From Microbacterium sp. MF43 (GTDB taxonomy: Bacteria > Actinomycetota > Actinomycetes > Actinomycetales > Microbacteriaceae), in assembly GCF_012847295.1 (NCBI RefSeq), contig NZ_JABBDY010000004.1, positions 248,001 through 312,000 of the forward strand: a stretch of 64,000 nt of DNA, given 5' to 3'. The notes below the pieces were generated by a model. The model did not search any database. It saw only the letters and a list, made by a program, of their open reading frames with translations, and was not told the DNA's origin. Below, piece after piece: positions 18,640 through 25,557 of this stretch. Made by a program: the position numbers and the translations under genes. Numbering within the stretch: position 1 is the stretch's first letter; each line of letters begins with the position of its first letter.

Positions 18640-20429
18640 GCCTGGAAGGCCCGCACGAGCGTCGCGGAGAGCTTGGCGTAGTCCCCGTCCATCCGGAACC
18701 TCGTGAAGCCCTCGCTCACGGCGGCGCCGGTGCGGGACGTCACGAACCACGGCGGCTTCGGCAGCACCGAGAACGCCCTCCCGTTCGAGCGGCGCAGCGC
18801 GGTCGGCGCGAGCGACCGCGGGAACGGCCGGAACGGACCGCGCGTGACGGCGCGTTCGACGCGGTCGAGGAGCAAGGCGTTGTGCACGATGCCGATGCCG
18901 CTCTGCACGTCCTGCAGGCTCGCGCCGGGGAAGCCGCCCCACGGCAGCGTCGGAGTGAGGAAGCCGAACGCCGTCCACGAGTTGATCGACACGGTGCCGT
19001 AGCGCAGGTCGGCGATCGCCCGCTCGAAGCCGTCGCCGAGCGCGGCCTGCGTCACCGGGTCGATGAGCACGTTGGCGCCCAGCGTGCCGGCGAGCTCGTC
19101 GTTCGCGTGCTCCACGGCGCGGTCGAGGAACTCCTGTCCGTTGCCGGGCAGCGCCACGACCCCGAGGACGGGCGCGAAGTACTCGGTCGTCTCGAGGGCC
19201 GACGCCTCGCCCGGACGCGCCTGCACCAGCGCGCGCGTGCCGTCCGTCGACCAGGAGGCGTCGGGATAGTCGGATGCCGCGGCCGCCAGTTTCCCGTCGC
19301 TGCCGGGGTACCACAGCGGGCGGCTCGGCGCGGCGTCGAGGGCGTCGCGCAGCGCGGCGATGAACGCCTCGCGCTGCGGCCAGTCGGCGCTCAGCAGCAC
19401 GACCTGCCCGGCGATGCAGTTGTGCCCGGAGTTGTACAGCCGCATCGTCGCGACGTGCTCGGCCTGGAACCGGAGGTCGGCCTCGCTCCACTCGCCCGGG
19501 ACGATGATGATCGGAGACACCCCGCCGAGCTCGGCGGTGATGGGCTTGTTCAGCTTGGGCCGGTTCTCGCGCCGGCGGCGGGCGGTGCTCGCCGCGCCGG
19601 AACCCGACGACGGTCCCCACACGATCGCATCGAACGTTGGCGCTGCCCCGGTGATGTGCACGTGGGCGATGTCGCGGTGCTCGGTGAGGTACGCCCCGAC
19701 GTCGCCGCCGCCCGTCACGATGCGGACGAACCCGGGCTCGATGAGCGGTGCGAGCGCGCGCTCGAAGACCGGGACGAGAGCGTCCTGCGTGGGGTTGACC
19801 TTGAGGATGGTGACGCGGTTGTGCGCGATGAGCTCGTACATCACGTCGAGCACGGGGATCGAGGTGACGTTGCCCGCGCCGAGGACGAGACCCACACCGC
19901 CGGATTCGGTGGGCGTGAGCTGGGCGAGGCCCGCATCGGCGCGCACGTCGGCTTCGCTCACGCCGGGCCCGAACCACACTTCGCCGGTGTAGCCCGACAG
20001 CAGCACGCCGTCGACGGGGGCGAGCGGGAAGACGTGCGCCCTCACGCGGCCGCCGGGGGCGGCATCCGTCTTCACCCGCTTGAGCGGGCTCTCGCCCTTG
20101 GCCAGCGCCGCGAGGGTGTCGCGATAGGCATCGAGCGCTACGAGGGTCGCGTACGGTCCCGAGAGCCATTCCTCTCCGGCGAGCGGATGCCCCGGTGCGA
20201 GCCCTTTCGACGCGGCGGCGCCGTGCGCCCACTCCTCGGCGACGGCGGTCACCGCTGCGCGCACGCGATCGAGCAGGCGCGCCCGCTGGGCGAGGGTGAG
20301 GTGGGTCCAGGTGCGCGCCCCGCGCGCGAGGTCGGCGACCGCGGCGTCGAGCGGCTCGCGGACCTCGTCGGGGAGGGCAGGCTTCTTCGTGCGGGCGGGG
20401 GTGGTGGTCACCGGGGCGGCCTGGGGCAC
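18636..20429 (-). CDS. Aldehyde dehydrogenase family protein (long form)
   Basis: 597 residues, about 100 longer than ordinary aldehyde dehydrogenases. The start is GTG 20429 with AAGGAGAG seven bases upstream. The nucleotide-binding region reads LVLGAGNVTSIPVLDV, followed by ILKVNPTQD, VHITGAAPTFD and ELGGVSPIIIV; the catalytic Cys lies in NSGHNCIAGQ. The extra length is in the N-terminal ~130 residues and in insertions around the Arg-rich stretch near residue 280. It oxidises an aldehyde to an acid, or reduces an acyl derivative; the partner GMC oxidoreductase overlaps it by four bases, which suggests a two-step alcohol oxidation. Substrate unknown. Confidence 0.85.
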   Translation of the reverse strand: MPQAAPVTTTPARTKKPALPDEVREPLDAAVADLARGARTWTHLTLAQRARLLDRVRAAVTAVAEEWAHGAAASKGLAPGHPLAGEEWLSGPYATLVALDAYRDTLAALAKGESPLKRVKTDAAPGGRVRAHVFPLAPVDGVLLSGYTGEVWFGPGVSEADVRADAGLAQLTPTESGGVGLVLGAGNVTSIPVLDVMYELIAHNRVTILKVNPTQDALVPVFERALAPLIEPGFVRIVTGGGDVGAYLTEHRDIAHVHITGAAPTFDAIVWGPSSGSGAASTARRRRENRPKLNKPITAELGGVSPIIIVPGEWSEADLRFQAEHVATMRLYNSGHNCIAGQVVLLSADWPQREAFIAALRDALDAAPSRPLWYPGSDGKLAAAASDYPDASWSTDGTRALVQARPGEASALETTEYFAPVLGVVALPGNGQEFLDRAVEHANDELAGTLGANVLIDPVTQAALGDGFERAIADLRYGTVSINSWTAFGFLTPTLPWGGFPGASLQDVQSGIGIVHNALLLDRVERAVTRGPFRPFPRSLAPTALRRSNGRAFSVLPKPPWFVTSRTGAAVSEGFTRFRMDGDYAKLSATLVRAFQA

Positions 20430-20488
20430 GAGCGCTCTCCTTCGGGCGGCGGGGGTCTCAGTCTACGACGCCGTGCTGACACGCGATC

Positions 20489-21973
20489 TCAGAGGGGCTG
20501 CGACTCGATGTCGCCACGGCGCAGCGGGTACCGCGCCAGCGCGATGAGGCTCAGCCCGATGAGAGCGGCCGGGGCGAGACTGAAGCTGACGATGATGCCG
20601 GTGATCGCGGCATCCGGCTGCCCGGCGGATTCTCCCGCGGTCGACGAGATGTATCCGGTCGCGGCGAGGATGAGCGTGAGCACCGTCGCGCCCAGCGCGA
20701 AGCCGACCGTCTCGCCCGCGGTCCACACGCCGCTGAAAGCCCCTGCTCGCCCGGGGCCGTTGGCGCGCTCGTCGTGCGAGATGACGTCGGGCAGCATCGC
20801 CATCGGAAGAGACTGCATGCCGGCGTAGGCCACGCCGGCGACGGCCACCGGCGCGTAGATCCACTGCCCGGGCGCCCACAGCATGCCGAGGATCGACAGC
20901 GCCGCGACGCCGAAGACGACGCTCGCGATCGCGAAGGCGCGCTCCTTGCCGATGCGGCGGGACGCGGCGCCCCACGCGGGCGCGGCGAACAGCGCGGGCG
21001 CGATCAGGGCGAGGAAGAGCAGCTCCACCGCCGCCTCGGAGTCGAGGACCCATCGAGCGACGTACTGCGCGCCGGCGAGCATGAGGCCGGTCGCGAGAGC
21101 CTGCAGCACGAACGTCGCGAGGAGAGCGCGGAACGGCGCGCTGCGCCGCAGGGAACGGATGCCCTCGCTGAAGTGCTCCCGGATCGCCGGGCCGGCCGGC
21201 GCGGTGTCACGAGCGGAGGACATGCGACGAACGGAGGACGACGCCGAGGCATCCGATCCTCCCGTCGTTCCCTCTCCTCCGCTCATGACCTCGCTCGTCG
21301 CGCGCGCACGGCGGGCGACGGTCGTGGAGACGAGCATGCCGAGCCCGATCACCACACCCGCGACCACGCCCATCACGAGGTACCCGATCACCGGGTCGTC
21401 GGACGTGCGACGCAGTGCGGGCCCGCCGGCGCCGAACAGCAGGATGGCCAGGGTCAGCACGACGACCCGCCAGGTGAGCAGGCGCGTGCGCTCGTCGTAG
21501 GCGGGCGTCAACTCCGCCGGAAGTGCGATGTAGGGCACCTGGAACAGGCTGAACGCCGTGGCGGTCAGGGTGAACGCGACGAAGACCCAGATCGCGGCGA
21601 CCGCGGGTCCCACCTCCGGGGGCGCCGCGAACGTGAGGGCGAAGAGAAGCGGAATGCTGTAGGCGCCGACGAGCATGAGCCGGCGCCGACTGCCGTGGCG
21701 GGCGAGGTCGCGGTCGGTGAGGGCGCCGATGATCGGGTCGATCACGACATCCCACACCTTGGCGAGCGTGATGACGAGCCCGGCCGCCAGGGCGGCGACG
21801 CCCAGCGAGTCGGTGAGGTAGTACGTCAGCACCAGCCCCGGGAGCGTCGCGAACCCGCCGGTCCCGAGCGAACCGGTCGCGTAGCGGGCGATCGTGCCGC
21901 GCGAGAGCCGGGTATGGATCGGGCGGGAACCGGATGCCGCGGCCGGCAGCGCGTCGGGAGCGTCGGTGCTCAT
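20489..21973 (-). CDS. MFS transporter, glycoside-pentoside-hexuronide (GPH)-like
   Basis: 494 residues from ATG 21973, six bases behind a TACACT box. About twelve membrane helices can be read, in two halves separated by a Ser/Gly-rich cytoplasmic loop at ~225-265. Features of the GPH branch are KVWDVVIDPIIGALTDR after the second helix and ARHGSRRRLMLVG. Such carriers import sugars or other small solutes with a cation. The open frame runs on upstream through the repeat region and antisense to kynU, but that is not the gene. It is separated from its neighbours by 59 and 152 bases and is probably transcribed alone; substrate unknown. Confidence 0.85.
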   Translation of the reverse strand: MSTDAPDALPAAASGSRPIHTRLSRGTIARYATGSLGTGGFATLPGLVLTYYLTDSLGVAALAAGLVITLAKVWDVVIDPIIGALTDRDLARHGSRRRLMLVGAYSIPLLFALTFAAPPEVGPAVAAIWVFVAFTLTATAFSLFQVPYIALPAELTPAYDERTRLLTWRVVVLTLAILLFGAGGPALRRTSDDPVIGYLVMGVVAGVVIGLGMLVSTTVARRARATSEVMSGGEGTTGGSDASASSSVRRMSSARDTAPAGPAIREHFSEGIRSLRRSAPFRALLATFVLQALATGLMLAGAQYVARWVLDSEAAVELLFLALIAPALFAAPAWGAASRRIGKERAFAIASVVFGVAALSILGMLWAPGQWIYAPVAVAGVAYAGMQSLPMAMLPDVISHDERANGPGRAGAFSGVWTAGETVGFALGATVLTLILAATGYISSTAGESAGQPDAAITGIIVSFSLAPAALIGLSLIALARYPLRRGDIESQPL

Positions 21974-21979
21974 CGCGCC

Positions 21980-21985
21980 AGTGTA
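21980..21985 (-). promoter_or_regulatory. -10 box of a leaderless MFS transporter transcript
   Basis: TACACT on the minus strand, six bases from the ATG at 21973; no ribosome-binding site lies between. Confidence 0.5.
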
Positions 21986-22024
21986 AGGGGAGGGTCGTCG
22001 CGAGGTTCGCCCGGTGCACCGCCG

Positions 22025-22105
22025 CGCTCCGCTCGCTCGACGACCCGGGGCAGTGGGCGCCCTTCCGGTCGTCGAGCGAGGGAGCGGAGCGACCGAGACG
22101 AAACG
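22025..22105. repeat. REP-like palindromic element, copy A
   Basis: The arm CGCTCCGCTCGCTCGACGACC at the left (from 22025) is the near-complement of 22067-22091, which differs by a three-base insertion; the loop holds GGGCGCCC. The right arm continues GACCGAGACGAAACG to 22105. It lies between the kynU stop and the MFS promoter and could also end kynU transcription. A degenerate relative is at 16927-16960. Confidence 0.6.
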
Positions 22106-22125
22106 AGCTGCCGGACCTGGCGACC

Positions 22126-23376
22126 TCAGCCGAGCTCGGCCACGGCCTCCCGCACCGCTCGCAGGCCGGCCAGGGTTTCGGCGAAGCTCGTCGACAGGGG
22201 CGAGAGCCCGATCCGCAGGCCGCCGGGATCGCGGTAGTCGGGGATCACGTCCTGCGCCCACAGCCGCGCCGTCACTGCCCGCATCGCCGGATGCGAGAGG
22301 GTGACATGCCCGCCCCGCGCGGCGGCATCCCGCGGCGAGGCCACGACGACGCCCAGAGGTGCGAGCAGGCTGTCCGCCACGCGCACCGCGAAGTCGGTGA
22401 GCGCGACCGACTTCGCGCGGATCGCGTCGATGCCGGCCTCTTCGATGAGTGCGAGGGTGTCCTGCATCGCGAGCATCCCGACGATCGGCGGGGTGCCGGA
22501 GAGGAACCGACGCATCCCGTCCGCCGGCCGGTACTCGGGCCCCATCGCGAACACGTCCGCCGTGCCCATCCAGCCCTGGATCGGCTGCGCGAGTGCATCC
22601 TGGTGCCGCGTCGCGACGTACGCGAACGCGGGTGACCCCGGCCCGCCGTTGAGGTACTTGTACGTGCACCCGACGGCGAGGTCGAAGTCCCACTCGTCGG
22701 CCCGGACGGGCACCGATCCGGCGGAATGGCACAGGTCCCACACCACGAGGGCGCCGGCGTCGTGCGCGATGCGGGTGAGGGTCGGGGCATCCGCGAGGTA
22801 ACCCGACCGGTAGGCGACCTGGCTGAGCACCACGACCGCCGTCTGCGGCCCGACGGCCGCGCGCAGCGCCTGTGCCGTGACGCCGGCCGAAAGGTCGACG
22901 TCGACCCAGCGCACGCGCCCGCCGCGCTCGCGGGCGATCCCGTCGACGAGGTAGCGGTCGGTGGGGAAGTTGTCGCGGTCCACGACGATCTCGACCCGCG
23001 CCGGGTCGGCCGCCTGCTGCGCGTCGAACGCGGCGCGCACCAGCTTGTAGAGGAGCACCGTCGTCGAGTCGCCGACCACGGTCTGGCCGGGTGCGGCGCC
23101 GATCACCGCGCGTCCGATCGTGTCGCCGATCGCGAACGGCAGCTCCATCCACGACTCGTCCCACCCGCGGATGAGCCGCCCGCCCCACTCCTCGGTCGCG
23201 AAGGTCGCGAGCCGCTCGACGCTGGCCCGCGGCGGACGGCCGAGCGAGTTGCCGTCGAAGTACACCAGCGACGTGTCGGCGCCGACGAACGCGTCGCGGT
23301 GGCCGCGCAGCGGGTCGGCGTCGTCGAGGGCGGATGCCTCGGCCTCGAGCGCCGAGAGCGTGTCAGTGGTCGTCAT
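22126..23376 (-). CDS. kynU: Kynureninase
   Basis: 416 residues from ATG 23376 with GGAGCTC upstream. A fold-type I PLP enzyme: YFDGNSLGRPP near the N-terminus, the EEWGGRLIRGWDESW segment, GDSTTVLLYKLV for phosphate binding, and WDLCHSAGSVPV followed by FAVGCTYKYLNGGPGSPAF-type sequence (here starting DLAVG), whose Lys is the PLP-linked residue. It cleaves L-kynurenine to anthranilate and alanine. The start lies 14 bases inside the upstream amidohydrolase gene, so translation is coupled. With kynA it gives a route from tryptophan to anthranilate. Confidence 0.96.
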   Translation of the reverse strand: MTTTDTLSALEAEASALDDADPLRGHRDAFVGADTSLVYFDGNSLGRPPRASVERLATFATEEWGGRLIRGWDESWMELPFAIGDTIGRAVIGAAPGQTVVGDSTTVLLYKLVRAAFDAQQAADPARVEIVVDRDNFPTDRYLVDGIARERGGRVRWVDVDLSAGVTAQALRAAVGPQTAVVVLSQVAYRSGYLADAPTLTRIAHDAGALVVWDLCHSAGSVPVRADEWDFDLAVGCTYKYLNGGPGSPAFAYVATRHQDALAQPIQGWMGTADVFAMGPEYRPADGMRRFLSGTPPIVGMLAMQDTLALIEEAGIDAIRAKSVALTDFAVRVADSLLAPLGVVVASPRDAAARGGHVTLSHPAMRAVTARLWAQDVIPDYRDPGGLRIGLSPLSTSFAETLAGLRAVREAVAELG

Positions 23377-24331
23377 GGATGAGCTCCTCCGAGGGGACGA
23401 CCGTCGCACGGCCGAGCCAGGCCGGAACGTCGTCGAGAGTCGTCGGCGGCGCACCGGGGACGAAGGTCGAGACGCCTTCGGCGGCGGTCGCCGGCCACGG
23501 GTCACACAGCGTGTCGATCAGGGACTCGCCCCGCACCCCGCACCGGTCGAGCGCGGCGAGTTCATCCGCCTGCACCCCGACGGGCCGGTCGCCGTTTCCG
23601 AGATCGGTGCCGTACAGCACCGAGCCGCCTGCGGTGACGAACGCGGCGAGGTTCGCCTCGGCGCGCCGCGCCGATTCGGGATCGTGGATGCGCAGCGTCG
23701 AGATCCAGCGCTGACCGGATGCCGCGGCGCGCGCGACGACGGCGGGTGAGAGGTCTTCGGTGAAGGGGGTGTGGGCGAGCACGTCGACCCCCGCGTCGAG
23801 CGCCCGCTCGGTCATGCCCTCGCCCTCGACGTGAGCGACCACCTTCCGCCCGTGGCCGTGTGCCGCGCGCACCACGGCGCGCAGCGTGGCGGGGTCGAGC
23901 ACGGGACCGGCGGCGGCGTTGAGGGCGACCTTGACGACGGATGCCCCGAACGACACCTGCTCGTCGACCGCCGTCGCTGCTCCCCCCGGTGCGCCGGGGT
24001 GCGGCGAGGGATCGCTGACGGTGCGCACGATGGCGTCCGGAGCCCAGACCCGCCCCGACGGGTAACCGCCCGGCGCGGTGAGGAAGGCCCCGGCGTAGGC
24101 GACATGGGGGAGCCCTGCCGGGCGCCGGGCGAGCGAGACCGGGTCGCCGCCGAGGTCGAGCACCCCCGCGATGCCGCCGCCGGCGAGTGCCTGCTCGTCG
24201 ATGAGGTGCAGGTGAACGTGGTGATCGACGAGCGGCGGCAGGCAGACTCCGCTCTCGCCCGTGAGCGCCCGCCGGCACGTCCGCGCCGCGGGCCCGACCA
24301 GCTCGCGGAGCGCGAAGGGGTCGATGTGCAC
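23363..24331 (-). CDS. Metal-dependent amidohydrolase, candidate N-formylkynurenine formamidase
   Basis: 322 residues from GTG 24331, preceded by GGGGGAG. An amidohydrolase-superfamily barrel: the HxH pair in DHHVHLH, a possible metal-bridging Lys in VVKVALN, His in VVAHVEGEG, His in LAHTPF and the conserved Asp in LYGTDLG. It sits between kynA and kynU, overlapping kynU, where the pathway needs a formamidase, and no KynB-type cyclase or alpha/beta-hydrolase formamidase is in the window. It is therefore a good candidate for hydrolysing N-formylkynurenine. This is inference from position; the family also includes deacylases and cyclic-amide hydrolases. Confidence 0.82.
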   Translation of the reverse strand: MHIDPFALRELVGPAARTCRRALTGESGVCLPPLVDHHVHLHLIDEQALAGGGIAGVLDLGGDPVSLARRPAGLPHVAYAGAFLTAPGGYPSGRVWAPDAIVRTVSDPSPHPGAPGGAATAVDEQVSFGASVVKVALNAAAGPVLDPATLRAVVRAAHGHGRKVVAHVEGEGMTERALDAGVDVLAHTPFTEDLSPAVVARAAASGQRWISTLRIHDPESARRAEANLAAFVTAGGSVLYGTDLGNGDRPVGVQADELAALDRCGVRGESLIDTLCDPWPATAAEGVSTFVPGAPPTTLDDVPAWLGRATVVPSEELIHDDH

Positions 24332-24415
24332 GTCAGCTCCCCCTCTCGCCGCGCGGGGTGGGCGTCGTCTCGCGCCGGGCGCCGATCCCCGCCACCCGTC
24401 GGGGGCCGGTGCCGC

Positions 24416-25273
24416 TCATTCGATCTCCGTCCTCACCGCGAAGAGCTCGGGGAAGAACGTCAGCTGCAGCGCCCGCTGCAGGAAAGGCACGCCGCTCGAG
24501 CCGCCCGTGCCCGTCTTGAAGCCGATGATGCGCTCGACCGTCTTGAGGTGCCGGAACCGCCACAGCTGGAAGTTGTCCTCCAGGTCCACGAGCTCCTCGC
24601 ACGTCTCGTAAGCCGCCCAGTGCGCCTGCGGGTCCGCGTAGATCTCGGCGAACAGCGGCACGAGCTCTCGGGTGAAGGTCCACGCCTGGGTGACGTCGCG
24701 CTCGAGCACCTCAGCGGGGATCGCGTAGCCCGAGCGGGCGAGCAGCCGCAGGAACTCGTCATACAGGCTGGGCGCCTCCAGCGCCTGATGCACGAGGGCG
24801 TGTGCCGGGGCATCCGAGGCGAACACCTTCAGCATCGCCGCGTTCTTGTTGCCCAGCGTGAACTCCACCGCGCGGTACTGGGCAGACTGGAAGCCGCTGG
24901 CATTGCCGAGCACGCCCCGGAACTGGGCGTACTCCGCGGGGGTGAGGGTCGCGAGCACGGACCACTGCTCGGTGAGCGTCTTCTGGATGTGCTTCACGCG
25001 CGCGATGCACTTGAGCGCCGGCGCCAGCTGGTCCTCGCGGAGCAGGCGGCACGCGGCGGACAGCTCGTGGAGCACGAGCTTGAGCCAGAGCTCGGTGGTC
25101 TGGTGCTGGATGATGAACAGCAGCTCGTCGTGGTGCTCGGGATCGCTCAGCGGCCGCTGCGCGGCCAGCAGCGTGCCGAGGTCGAGGTACCCCCCGTAGC
25201 TCATGCGATCGGCGAAGTCTGTGACGACCGACCCCTCGATCGTCCGGGTGTTGCGTTCGACGCCTTCGCTCAC
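24416..25273 (-). CDS. kynA: Tryptophan 2,3-dioxygenase
   Basis: 285 residues from GTG 25273, six bases behind a TAGGCT box. Family signatures: SYGGYLDLGTLLAAQ, HDELLFIIQHQTTELWLKL, ASGFQSAQYR and EDNFQLWRFRHLKTVERIIG; the latter contains the histidine that binds heme iron. It opens the indole ring of L-tryptophan to N-formylkynurenine, the first and usually controlling step of the kynurenine route. An 84-base gap separates it from the amidohydrolase; the three genes run in the same direction and are probably one operon. Confidence 0.96.
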   Translation of the reverse strand: MSEGVERNTRTIEGSVVTDFADRMSYGGYLDLGTLLAAQRPLSDPEHHDELLFIIQHQTTELWLKLVLHELSAACRLLREDQLAPALKCIARVKHIQKTLTEQWSVLATLTPAEYAQFRGVLGNASGFQSAQYRAVEFTLGNKNAAMLKVFASDAPAHALVHQALEAPSLYDEFLRLLARSGYAIPAEVLERDVTQAWTFTRELVPLFAEIYADPQAHWAAYETCEELVDLEDNFQLWRFRHLKTVERIIGFKTGTGGSSGVPFLQRALQLTFFPELFAVRTEIE

Positions 25274-25279
25274 GCAGTC

Positions 25280-25285
25280 AGCCTA
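25280..25285 (-). promoter_or_regulatory. kynA: -10 box of a leaderless kynA transcript
   Basis: TAGGCT on the minus strand, six bases from the GTG start at 25273; same geometry as at mdh. Confidence 0.5.
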
Positions 25286-25334
25286 ATGAGAGCGGATGCC
25301 GCTTCGTCAGGCCCCGTGGGGCGCGGACGACCCT

Positions 25335-25351
25335 GTCAGCGAGCAGCTGAC
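25335..25351. other. Short inverted repeat upstream of kynA and the secreted-protein gene
   Basis: GTCAGC (25335-25340) and GCTGAC (25346-25351) around a five-base centre, in the 284-base region between divergent genes. It could be an operator for either promoter; no regulator is identified. Confidence 0.3.
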
Positions 25352-25396
25352 GAACCGTTTACCGGGAAGGGGGTGACGCGGCGCAAGCGTTGGGTC

Positions 25397-25402
25397 TACA
25401 CT
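25397..25402 (+). promoter_or_regulatory. Candidate -10 box for the giant secreted protein gene
   Basis: TACACT, placing a start of transcription near 25409, directly before the structured leader. No good -35 hexamer is visible at 17 bases. The leader from there to ATG 25558 would be about 150 bases. Confidence 0.45.
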
Positions 25403-25412
25403 CCCGAACGGG

Positions 25413-25485
25413 GGAGAGACCCGAACACTGCGACAGGAAACCCGAATCTTCCTGAATACCTGGGGGTATTCGCGCAGTGCTCTCC
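25413..25485 (+). promoter_or_regulatory. Structured 5' leader RNA with a three-way junction (riboswitch-like, unassigned)
   Basis: Nested, perfectly complementary stems: GGAGAG 25413-25418 with CTCTCC 25480-25485; CACTGCG 25426-25432 with CGCAGTG 25473-25479; inside these, CAGGAA 25434-25439 with TTCCTG 25449-25454, and GAATACC 25454-25460 with GGTATTC 25465-25471 (one shared base). The bulge between the outer stems and the loop of the third stem both read ACCCGAA, and the last loop is TGGG, so a CCC-GGG loop contact is possible. CCCGAA occurs a third time at 25403-25408. It does not match riboswitch consensuses I know. It lies in the mRNA leader of the 2020-residue secreted protein. Confidence 0.55.
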
Positions 25486-25557
25486 AAACGAGTGACCGAT
25501 GCTGCGCGCGGGGAAGCGTGCAGTCCGGCCGCCCATTCAGCAGTGGGAGCTGGGAGC

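Noticed and set aside
16978-20232. One continuous minus-strand frame of 1084 codons covering the GMC oxidoreductase.
   Set aside because: The part beyond 18639 is an out-of-frame reading of the aldehyde dehydrogenase gene; the real GMC start is the ATG overlapping that gene's stop. The same happens at 20489-23188 and 53446-55458.
25413-25485. Assignment of the leader to a c-di-GMP (GEMM) or ydaO riboswitch.
   Set aside because: The three-way-junction shape is suggestive, but the conserved core sequences of those classes are not present, so it is left unassigned.
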